A DNA stretch of 5,247 bases from positions 1 to 5,247 of the forward strand of contig CAIYYO010000191.1 of assembly GCA_903930485.1 (NCBI GenBank), given 5' to 3'. Each line of letters begins with the position of its first letter. The first letter of the stretch is position 1. A program made the translations under genes and the position numbers. Positions 1-5,247 of the stretch are shown in pieces. The stretch is from Methanobacteriota archaeon (GTDB lineage Archaea > Altiarchaeota > Altiarchaeia > IMC4 > QMZM01). The notes under the pieces are model-generated. The model was not told the DNA's origin. It ran no database searches and saw only the letters and a program-made list of their open reading frames with translations.

Positions 1-542
1 GTTGTTATTCCGCGAGCGAGGGAAGCCTCTTCGCAGGATACAAGTGCTTCAAGACGTCGAACGGATTCTACGCTCCTGCAACGGAGCGGTTCAACCTAAG
101 GTTCGATCTGTCGGATATTCCAAAGAACGTCGAAATAATCGGCGCAAAATTATATCTGAAGGCTTCTGAAGTAGGTGGAAAACAGACAGTCAACATCTAC
201 TCAGTCAATCAGATACCTGAAGCAGTGAAATGCCTTCCAGGCGGCGACATATGCACGAAACCATATTGCGGCGAATGCAAACCATTATACGACATCGACG
301 GCACAGTTGCCTCCTCGATAGATGTCTCTTCGGCAGGACAATACTCATTCGATGTTATGAACCAAGTGAAAGAGAAAATCGCCGGCGGCGGCATCGTGTC
401 GCTGCAGATCAGGGGCGCAGAAGGCCTATGGGAGAGCCAGGGGCAGAGCTCGTGCGCGGTCGAAAACGACTGGGACAAACGAGACGTATCCTTCGACGCA
501 GGGGGAAGGGATGGACCGTATCTGGAAGTCGTCTACCGATAA
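1..542 (+). CDS. C-terminal part of a secreted protein with a DNRLRE/CBM96-like domain (5' end outside window)
   Basis: Open from the window edge (first full codon at 3) to TAA at 540-542, giving 179 visible residues. The fold signature is a beta-sandwich of the DNRLRE/CBM96 (disaggregatase-related) type: an ATERFNLRFDLSDIP segment followed by alternating hydrophobic strands near the start, and a closing GGRDGPYLEVVYR. In the middle lies a Cys-rich insert, C-x6-C-x4-C-x2-C, and another Cys near SSCAVENDW, suggesting disulfides in an extracellular protein. The whole visible part aligns without gaps to the last 179 residues of the complete protein at 709-2718, about 80% identical by hand count, so the two are tandem paralogues. 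No membrane anchor follows the domain. Family knowledge suggests glycan binding or a surface structural role; ligand and full architecture are unknown because the head is missing. Confidence is high that it is coding, moderate for the domain name. Confidence 0.88.
   Translation, partial: CYSASEGSLFAGYKCFKTSNGFYAPATERFNLRFDLSDIPKNVEIIGAKLYLKASEVGGKQTVNIYSVNQIPEAVKCLPGGDICTKPYCGECKPLYDIDGTVASSIDVSSAGQYSFDVMNQVKEKIAGGGIVSLQIRGAEGLWESQGQSSCAVENDWDKRDVSFDAGGRDGPYLEVVYR
3..542 (+). repeat. Paralogous tail, copy 1 of a 540-bp direct repeat (mate at 2179-2718)
   Basis: Every base from 3 to 542 aligns to position +2176 without an indel, ending at the same stop codon. Many differences are synonymous third-position changes, so this is an old duplication held by selection on the protein rather than a fresh DNA duplication. 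The left limit is the window edge, so the repeat may extend further upstream. Confidence 0.85.
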
Positions 543-636
543 AACAACTGCCTTATTCCAGAGGCACGAATTCAATACCTGCGAAGTATGCGGGACCAGG
601 CTGAAACGGGTTGGGAAGAACGTGGTGAAGGAGTGA
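511..636 (+). CDS. Doubtful 41-residue ORF with one CxxC motif, or remnant of a zinc-ribbon gene
   Basis: ATG at 511 opens a frame that overlaps the last 32 bases of the preceding gene and ends at a double stop, TGA TAA, at 634-639. The first ten or so codons are shared with the upstream gene in another frame, so they may be coding by chance. The rest reads like real protein: TTALFQRHEFN, then CEVCGTRLKRVGK and a basic end. CxxCG followed by basic residues is typical of half a zinc ribbon, but the second Cys pair is absent. A G-rich stretch just before the ATG could act as a weak ribosome site. The equivalent place in the paralogue at 709-2718 has no matching ATG. It may be a small gene, the leftover 3' end of a gene displaced by the duplication, or chance. 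No function is proposed. Confidence 0.22.
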   Translation: MDRIWKSSTDKTTALFQRHEFNTCEVCGTRLKRVGKNVVKE

Positions 637-651
637 TAACTCGTTCTGGAA

Positions 652-662
652 GGGTTAAATAG
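652..662 (+). promoter_or_regulatory. Putative archaeal TATA box for the gene at 709
   Basis: The motif GGTTAAATAGG lies about 48 bases before the ATG at 709, in the non-coding stretch after the double stop at 634-639. An archaeal TATA box centred here would start transcription near 683-686, leaving a leader of about 25 bases. Only partial Shine-Dalgarno-like bits occur in that leader (GAGG at 685, AGGT at 692), both poorly spaced. The call rests on motif and spacing alone. Confidence 0.4.
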
Positions 663-708
663 GGGTTCGGGCAATAATTCTATTGAGGATTAGGTCTCTC
701 CCATTCAA

Positions 709-768
709 ATGAAAAAGTTTTTGTTATTAACTGTTCTGTTATTGCTGGCCTCCGGTTACGGGAGCGCT
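709..768 (+). other. Sec signal peptide coding segment of the secreted protein
   Basis: Residues 1-20 comprise a short basic start (MKK), a hydrophobic core of mostly Leu and Val, and a small-residue stretch ending SGYGSA, with probable signal peptidase I cleavage after Ala20. There is no Cys at the +1 position, arguing against a lipoprotein, and no class III (pilin/archaellin) cleavage pattern. Confidence 0.8.
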
Positions 769-2718
769 TTACAAGGGTCTTTCTTATACACCGCTCTAAG
801 CGGAGGAATGTGGAATCAATGGAGCTGCGTAGAACATGGGGGCAAATATATACCATTATATGATTCAGGTCTTCGCTGGTGCGATAATGTTTATTTCGAA
901 CCCCCGCGATGTCCTTTTGGGGATGCGGCGGTATTGGGTTACAGCCTGTCTTCGCCATATTGCATGGGTGATTATGGTCCCATTACTTGGGGTTTAAGGC
1001 TTCAAGTTACTGTTCCTGATGATGTAAAGCTTGTTTTTTCGGATGGCAGTGTGGTAGGGGGCGAGGTATGCGTCGGGGATACGTTTACATTAGACAAGGG
1101 AGCAAGCAAGGGCGAATGGTGGGGCGAGGGGGGATATGACGATTCTCCGCCGATCTATTGGGTTGACGACGTGGAAAAGCTCACAGACAAGATAATCTCG
1201 TTCCATCAAAATACGCCGATCTCGCTCGAAGAAATGCATAATGCACCACCAGTCCCGGAAGGATACGTCGACCCATTAACGGGCATACCTCTTTACCCTG
1301 CGAACGCAGAAGCCGGGTACATAGGATATTACAGCCTGACTGGCAACCTTGTTTGCAGTTTCAAGCCTCAAAATACAAGTGCTTCATCAATTCCGAACAA
1401 AGGCGGATTGTATACAGCCGATAAAGCAGGCAATTACATCATCGATGAACAACAAACTGTGGAATGCATGTTCTATTACTACAATGTAAACTATGATACC
1501 TCCAGCTATTGGAATGACAGCCAACATTTATATACCATAAAGACGCCGATGCTTATCCAAAACGGCCCAAACGCGCAGAGTTTTATTGGTTTTTACAACT
1601 TGACCGATTATTTTAACTATTTCAAATATATCAATGGTTCGGGAGATTATAATTATAATGATACCAGAAGTATTTTAAATGATAGTATTTTAAATAACCA
1701 AGGATGGACCGAGTATATTGATTACAATTCCAAGGAGGATTTCTTCAAAGTAGGAACGATAGGGATACACAGGACCATCCGCGTCGTAGAACTTGCGAAA
1801 GCCAATGTCGAGGTCTCAATCGCCGGCGCAGAAAATATCAAGTTCGGCGAATCAAATACTTTACGCATCCTCGTCAAAAACACAGCCGACGTCGCAGTTT
1901 CTATAAAGTCGGTCTATTCAAACCCCGAAGGCAAGCTGATCTCCTGCGACTCCAACGACCTCGCTCCAGGCCAGCAGGCCGAGTGCATCCTGTCAGTTAC
2001 CCCGATCCAAGACCAGGGCCTCTCACTCCAGGTCTCATACGATTACAAATCCTGCGGCCGAAGCCAGGTCGGACTAGTTACAAAGACGCTGATCGCTTCC
2101 AAGACCGTCCGCCCGATATTGAAGGAACAGTCTTATCTAATGGGCGTGCATGGGGCGTGCGACAACAGCTACTACAGTTGTTATTCCGCTAGCGAGGGGG
2201 GCCTTTTCGCAGGATACAAGTGCTTCAAGACCGCGAACGGATTCTACGCCCCGGCGACGGAAAGATTCAACCTCAAATTCGACCTGTCAGAGATTCCGAA
2301 AGACGCCCAGATAATCGGCGCAACACTGCACCTGAAGGCTTCAGAAATCGGGAAGAGCCAAACAGTCCAAGTCTACTCGGTCGACAAAATCCCCGAAGCC
2401 GTGAAATGCCTGCCAGGCGGCGACATCTGCACGAAGCCTTACTGCGGAGAATGTAAACCATTATACGACCTTGACGGAACATTTGCCTCCTCCGCAGAGA
2501 TATCCTCGACAGGGCAGTATTCGTTCGGCCTGACGAACTCGTTAAAGGATAAATCGGCAGGCTACGGCATCGTCTCGTTGCAAATCCGCGGCGCAGAAGG
2601 CCTGTGGGAAGCTCAGGGCCAGAGCTCGTGCACGGTCGAAAATGATTGGGATAAACGAGACGTCTCGTTCGACGCAGGCGGAAGGGAAGGCCCGTACCTG
2701 GAGATCGTCTACAGATAA
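709..2718 (+). CDS. Exported multidomain surface protein: signal peptide, Cys-rich head, Ig/CARDB-like domain, DNRLRE/CBM96-like tail
   Basis: 669 residues. The start is fixed by an in-frame TAG at 691. Residues 1-20 form a Sec signal peptide (KK, then a Leu-rich core, then SGYGSA); there is no lipobox Cys. Residues about 21-220 are an unrecognised head rich in Cys (40, 58, 68, 85 and others), Trp, Gly and Tyr. Residues 222-324 hold six N-glycosylation sequons. Residues about 365-465 look like an Ig/CARDB beta-sandwich (VKNTADVAVSIKSV, then APGQQAECILSVTP). Residues about 475-669 form a DNRLRE/CBM96-like domain with eight Cys (484, 491, 505, 567, 574, 579, 582, 641) and no anchor after it. 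It is probably secreted or attached to the surface by glycan binding or association with the S-layer; that is inference. It follows a paralogue with the same tail, suggesting tandem duplication. Base composition differs sharply between head and tail. The exact role and ligand are unknown. Confidence 0.9.
   Translation: MKKFLLLTVLLLLASGYGSALQGSFLYTALSGGMWNQWSCVEHGGKYIPLYDSGLRWCDNVYFEPPRCPFGDAAVLGYSLSSPYCMGDYGPITWGLRLQVTVPDDVKLVFSDGSVVGGEVCVGDTFTLDKGASKGEWWGEGGYDDSPPIYWVDDVEKLTDKIISFHQNTPISLEEMHNAPPVPEGYVDPLTGIPLYPANAEAGYIGYYSLTGNLVCSFKPQNTSASSIPNKGGLYTADKAGNYIIDEQQTVECMFYYYNVNYDTSSYWNDSQHLYTIKTPMLIQNGPNAQSFIGFYNLTDYFNYFKYINGSGDYNYNDTRSILNDSILNNQGWTEYIDYNSKEDFFKVGTIGIHRTIRVVELAKANVEVSIAGAENIKFGESNTLRILVKNTADVAVSIKSVYSNPEGKLISCDSNDLAPGQQAECILSVTPIQDQGLSLQVSYDYKSCGRSQVGLVTKTLIASKTVRPILKEQSYLMGVHGACDNSYYSCYSASEGGLFAGYKCFKTANGFYAPATERFNLKFDLSEIPKDAQIIGATLHLKASEIGKSQTVQVYSVDKIPEAVKCLPGGDICTKPYCGECKPLYDLDGTFASSAEISSTGQYSFGLTNSLKDKSAGYGIVSLQIRGAEGLWEAQGQSSCTVENDWDKRDVSFDAGGREGPYLEIVYR
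1669..1695 (+). repeat. Short in-frame tandem repeat, 15-bp period
   Basis: AGTATTTTAAAT occurs at 1669-1680 and again at 1684-1695, encoding SILND followed by SILNN. It lies in the most AT-rich part of the gene and looks like a small replication-slippage duplication that keeps the reading frame and sits beside a sequon. Confidence 0.6.
2179..2718 (+). repeat. Paralogous tail, copy 2 of a 540-bp direct repeat (mate at 3-542)
   Basis: This is the second copy of the conserved tail, inside the complete gene, offset by exactly 2176 bases from copy 1 with no gaps. I count about 34 amino-acid differences in 179 positions. The Cys-rich centre (2389-2469) encodes 27 identical residues in both copies despite several silent base changes. 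Confidence 0.85.
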
Positions 2719-2725
2719 CGATCGA

Positions 2726-3943
2726 TTAGTAAGGTGTTTTTACAATATCCGCATCGTCCTTGAGCTTCAGCAGCAGGTACATCCCGGCATACTCCGGGAC
2801 CTCTATCATGCCTTCCTCGAAGGGACCCCGTTTTTCCCCGCCTAGATCGAACACCGGGACCTTGCGTCTGATCGCTATCTTCATCGGGTTTTTCCCGAAT
2901 GCGAGCGCGTCGGTCAATGGATCGAATCTTTCCAGGTCCGGGACGGTCTTTGCGAGGAGGCCGGAGCCTCCGTGTATGCTGTCCGGGAGCCTTATCAGCC
3001 TTGACGTGTCTATGGTGACCATTTTGTCAGTGTCTTCGGCTTCCATGTGTATGGCGAGGTGCTTTATTATTCCGTCTATCAGGGGCGACTTCACTGCTTC
3101 TATCCTGTTCATGCCTACGGCTTTTGTGTTGGGATCGGCCTGCTTGCTTATCCTCGACCTTTCCGTTGACGTTTTCTCGATGGAGACTATTTCCGGGATG
3201 CGGTCGTAGCTGCCTTTTTCGAGTTCCGCGAGTATCCTGTCTTTTTGTTCTAGTATTATTTTTGCCTTCTTTTCTCCGATGCCGGGTATCTCTTTCAGGT
3301 CTTCCGGGGTTGCGTTAGCGATATAATCGTACAGGCCCGCATATAGCCGGCCATACCATCCGACGTCTCCTTTCATCGGCCCGGTTATCCGCTCGTCTTT
3401 TTGGCCCGATGATCTGAGATAGTCTTTGAAGTCTATCGCGCCCGAGACGTAGTCGACTATCTCTCTGCGTTCCTCCTTGCCAAGGAGTCTGAGGCCTTCG
3501 TTCCTGACGTGTATGTGGTAGCCTTTGCTTCCTGAGAAATTGACCTTCATGTCCTTGGGGTTTATTCCGTAGTCATCCGTCAGGAATCCTAGTAGGCTGA
3601 GGGCTTCCTTTTTCACTTTCTCCAGCACTTTGTTGTCGAAGTACTCCATGCCTGCGTCAAGGTCGAAAACGAGGTCGGCTCCGCGCCAGACTTTTTCCGC
3701 CATCGGGTTCGAAGGGTAGTCGTAATACGCCGTCGAGTAGGAGATGTAGTAAGGCGCCTCTCTACGCAGGAACGCGTGGAGGTCTTTTTCGGTCCTGAAA
3801 GATTTGTGCCGTGTCTTTATCTTCTCGGTGAGGGTTCCGAAGCCGTATTCCCTCTTCTCGGTCTCGGGCGGCGCAGGCACGATATGACGCGTATAATACT
3901 CCGTGAATTTCCGGCGCACCAAGACCTTGCTGTCTACGTCCAT
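2726..3943 (-). CDS. priS: DNA primase small (catalytic) subunit PriS
   Basis: 405 residues; catalytic subunit of the archaeal two-subunit primase, which makes primers for replication together with PriL (not in this window). Family motifs occur in order: KREYGFGTL at 30-38; the metal-binding ADLVFDLD at 89-96 with D94 and D96 as catalytic aspartates; SGSKGYHIHV at 137-146; and IDTSRLIRLPDSIHGGSGL at 311-329 with D312 as probable third aspartate and R315, R318, H324 as nucleotide-contacting residues. Two oddities stand out. The protein has no cysteine at all, so the zinc-knuckle cysteines known between the DxD and SGxxGxH motifs of Pyrococcus and human small subunits are missing. Residues 213-234 (DLKEIPGIGEKKAKIIL) look like a helix-hairpin-helix. 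There is no PriL fusion. The start is set by an in-frame stop upstream with no other usual start codon between. It is convergent with the secreted-protein gene (7-bp gap) and divergent from the TPR gene. Confidence 0.95.
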   Translation of the reverse strand: MDVDSKVLVRRKFTEYYTRHIVPAPPETEKREYGFGTLTEKIKTRHKSFRTEKDLHAFLRREAPYYISYSTAYYDYPSNPMAEKVWRGADLVFDLDAGMEYFDNKVLEKVKKEALSLLGFLTDDYGINPKDMKVNFSGSKGYHIHVRNEGLRLLGKEERREIVDYVSGAIDFKDYLRSSGQKDERITGPMKGDVGWYGRLYAGLYDYIANATPEDLKEIPGIGEKKAKIILEQKDRILAELEKGSYDRIPEIVSIEKTSTERSRISKQADPNTKAVGMNRIEAVKSPLIDGIIKHLAIHMEAEDTDKMVTIDTSRLIRLPDSIHGGSGLLAKTVPDLERFDPLTDALAFGKNPMKIAIRRKVPVFDLGGEKRGPFEEGMIEVPEYAGMYLLLKLKDDADIVKTPY

Positions 3944-3990
3944 TACAATGAGTATCTTATGATTCGGGAGAAAAAAAGAGGATAATCATT

Positions 3991-4003
3991 CATATATTTA
4001 AAG
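3991..4003 (-). promoter_or_regulatory. Putative TATA box for priS
   Basis: Read on the minus strand the sequence is CTTTAAATATATG, a good match to an archaeal TATA box, ending 48 bases before the priS ATG. That spacing implies a leader of roughly 20-27 bases, partly made of a pyrimidine tract (minus-strand reading of about 3966-3982). No Shine-Dalgarno sequence is visible before the ATG. The same AT block probably serves the opposite gene as well. Confidence 0.45.
3992..4003 (+). promoter_or_regulatory. Putative TATA box for the TPR gene
   Basis: On the plus strand the near-palindromic block ATATATTTAAAG lies about 32-43 bases before the ATG at 4035. This would give a very short leader of about 10-17 bases with no Shine-Dalgarno motif. 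It overlaps the likely priS TATA element, so one AT-rich core may direct divergent transcription. Initiation sites cannot be fixed from sequence. Confidence 0.4.
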
Positions 4004-4034
4004 AATAATAATACATACAGAAAGTTTTCCAAAA

Positions 4035-5247
4035 ATGGAAGAAGAAAACCAGGAAAAAAAGAGCAGCGTTCTGCCCAAGATCGTTGCCGGGATCGGGATA
4101 GCGGCTGCGGGCGCGTTCATCGCGAAAAGGCTTTTTGGAAGAGACGGGGATGAAGGGTCTGTAGGCGGGCAGGGAGTCAATCCAGTCCTAAAGGATGTTA
4201 GCGACAGGAGGGGGATGCAGCTTTTCATCAAATCCGATGCCGAGCGTGTAGGGGTTCACGTGGTTTCTCCGGTTCCGAAAGACTATTTTGGGAGCTGGAA
4301 CGAGAAGGAGGATTCCGAAGACAGGAGGCTTTTCGAGAAGGCTTTGCAGAAGAGGGAGGAATACCGGTTCAACGAGGCTTTGGCCATCGCAGGGCAGATC
4401 TTGAAGGCGGGCGCGAGCGGCAACGAGAAATCGGCGGTCCACATGCTCGCAGGGAGCTGTTATTACAACGGGTACATGTTCGAGGAGGCTGCCGAGGAGT
4501 ACCAGAAAGCCCTCGACGAATCGACCGCCATAGGGGACAGGGAGGGAGAGGCTGCTTCGGCAGGCAACCTGGCCTTGTCGCATGTCCAGAGGTTCTCTTT
4601 CGACAAGGCGAGAAGGCATTTCGACCAGGCCCTTAAACTATACAAGGAACTAAAAATGCGTGGCGACGAAGCGGACCTGCTGTCCAACATCGCGCTCATG
4701 CACAAGAAGGCCGGGGAATACGACAAAGCCCTTAAGTCCCAGGAAGAGGCGCTCAAAAAACACAAACAGGTGAAGGACAAAAACAAGGAGGCACAGGACC
4801 TCTCGGCCATCGGCAGGATATTCCAGCAGAAAGAAGACCCCGGCAAAGCGTTGGAGCAATTCGAAAAATCCCTGGAACTGGCCAAACAGACCGGGAACAA
4901 AAAGACCGAAGCCGAGCAGATAGGCAACATCGGCGGGGCACACCAGCAGAAAGGAGACCTGGAAACCGCGCAGAAATATGAAGAAGAAGCCCTAGAGATG
5001 CAAAGACATATCGGCAACAGCGACGGAGAAGCTAACCAGCTCGGGAACATCGGCCTCATCTACCAGCAGAAAGGAGACTACGACAAAGCCATCGGATTCT
5101 TCGGAGACGCCCTAAGGATACACCGGCTCACCAAGAACCGTGTCGGGGAAGCGACAGGCCTCGTCAACATCGGTTTGATCTACAGGAAGACCGGCGACCT
5201 TGAGAAATCCATGGAATACCAAAAGCAGGCGCTTAAACTCTTCACGA
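4035..5247 (+). CDS. Membrane-anchored TPR-repeat protein (3' end outside window)
   Basis: 404 residues are visible and the frame is still open at the right edge. The start is fixed by an in-frame TAA at 3999. After an acidic 11-residue N-terminus there is one Gly/Ala-rich membrane segment (about 12-30, KIVAGIGIAAAGAFIA), followed by KRLFGR; the positive charges suggest that the long C-terminal part faces the cytoplasm. Residues about 35-95 form an unrecognised linker. From about 134 the protein is built of tetratricopeptide repeats with the pattern GNIGLIYQQKGDYDKA, resembling the 40-residue kinesin-light-chain/LGN class. The signature Asn (Ala in one unit) recurs at 178, 218, 258, 298, 338 and 378, exactly 40 apart. 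TPR arrays bind partner proteins, so a membrane-tethered scaffold is likely, but the partner is unknown. It is transcribed away from priS; no functional link with priS is evident. Confidence 0.85.
   Translation, partial: MEEENQEKKSSVLPKIVAGIGIAAAGAFIAKRLFGRDGDEGSVGGQGVNPVLKDVSDRRGMQLFIKSDAERVGVHVVSPVPKDYFGSWNEKEDSEDRRLFEKALQKREEYRFNEALAIAGQILKAGASGNEKSAVHMLAGSCYYNGYMFEEAAEEYQKALDESTAIGDREGEAASAGNLALSHVQRFSFDKARRHFDQALKLYKELKMRGDEADLLSNIALMHKKAGEYDKALKSQEEALKKHKQVKDKNKEAQDLSAIGRIFQQKEDPGKALEQFEKSLELAKQTGNKKTEAEQIGNIGGAHQQKGDLETAQKYEEEALEMQRHIGNSDGEANQLGNIGLIYQQKGDYDKAIGFFGDALRIHRLTKNRVGEATGLVNIGLIYRKTGDLEKSMEYQKQALKLFT
4434..5247 (+). repeat. 120-bp coding tandem repeats (40-residue TPR units)
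   Basis: The repeats are visible in the DNA as well as the protein. CAGCAGAAAGGAGAC occurs at 4944 and 5064, with the one-base variant CAGCAGAAAGAAGAC at 4824, each exactly 120 bases apart. Units before about 4800 are more divergent than later ones, suggesting recent expansion or homogenisation of the distal units. The array continues past the window edge. Confidence 0.8.

Noticed and set aside
230..604. A 124-codon plus-strand ORF overlapping the end of the first gene
   Set aside because: It is rich in Arg and low-complexity, lies mostly inside a frame with clear paralogue conservation, and is only a shadow of that gene.
1..636. Frameshift joining the first gene to the CxxC frame after 542
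   Set aside because: The first gene ends at exactly the same codon as its paralogue, so its stop is genuine.
543..708. Hairpin terminator or structured RNA between the two secreted-protein genes
   Set aside because: I found no convincing inverted repeat with a T tract and no tRNA-like or riboswitch-like pairing.
709..768. Type IV pilin/archaellin-type or lipoprotein signal
   Set aside because: There is no class III cleavage motif before the hydrophobic core and no Cys after it; it fits an ordinary Sec signal peptide.
2760..3318. Plus-strand ORFs opposite priS
   Set aside because: The minus frame carries all primase motifs in order; the plus frames resemble no family and have Ser/Arg/Leu-biased composition.
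2726..3943. A fused PriS-PriL primase
   Set aside because: The protein ends soon after the PriS core, with no Fe-S domain cysteines and no PriL-like region.
4188..5059. Long minus-strand ORFs opposite the TPR gene (up to 198 codons)
   Set aside because: They are Ser/Leu/Cys-rich antisense readings of a regular repeat array. The plus frame shows membrane segment, TPR pattern and exact 40-residue periodicity.
4824..5078. Regular 120-bp spaced repeats as a possible CRISPR array
   Set aside because: The identical blocks are only about 15 bp, the spacing is a whole number of codons, and the intervening sequence encodes homologous TPR helices rather than unrelated spacers.

Overview
The window reads as archaeal chromosomal DNA. 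The strongest evidence is a complete archaeal/eukaryotic-type DNA primase catalytic subunit (PriS) on the minus strand. AT-rich TATA-like promoter elements without convincing Shine-Dalgarno sequences, and secreted proteins with a DNRLRE/CBM96-like tail (a domain common in archaeal surface proteins), agree with this. I cannot assign a lineage from the sequence alone. PriS is not fused to PriL, so nothing here specifically points to the nanoarchaeal fused primase.

Layout. (1) 1-542 (+): 3' end of a gene for a secreted-type protein, cut by the window edge. (2) 543-708: a 166-bp gap holding the end of a doubtful 41-codon ORF with one CxxC and a TATA-like promoter. (3) 709-2718 (+): a complete 669-residue exported protein, with signal peptide, unrecognised Cys/Trp/Tyr-rich head, AT-rich sequon-dense patch, Ig/CARDB-like domain, and a C-terminal DNRLRE-like domain that is a gap-free paralogue (about 80% identical by hand count) of the tail in (1). 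(4) 2726-3943 (-): priS, convergent with (3), 7 bp between stop codons. (5) 3944-4034: a 91-bp divergent promoter region. (6) 4035-5247 (+): a membrane-anchored protein with at least six TPR units of exactly 40 residues, open at the right edge.

How the genes relate. The two left-hand genes form a tandem family of surface or secreted proteins sharing one conserved tail, probably a carbohydrate-binding or structural module; the complete member carries a compositionally distinct head. priS is a replication housekeeping gene with no partner in the window. The TPR protein is probably a membrane-tethered scaffold facing the cytoplasm and shares only a divergent promoter region with priS. I see no RNA gene, CRISPR array, insertion sequence or complete mobile element. 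The points most worth checking are the cysteine-free PriS with an apparent helix-hairpin-helix insert, and the constant-tail/different-head layout of the tandem secreted proteins.
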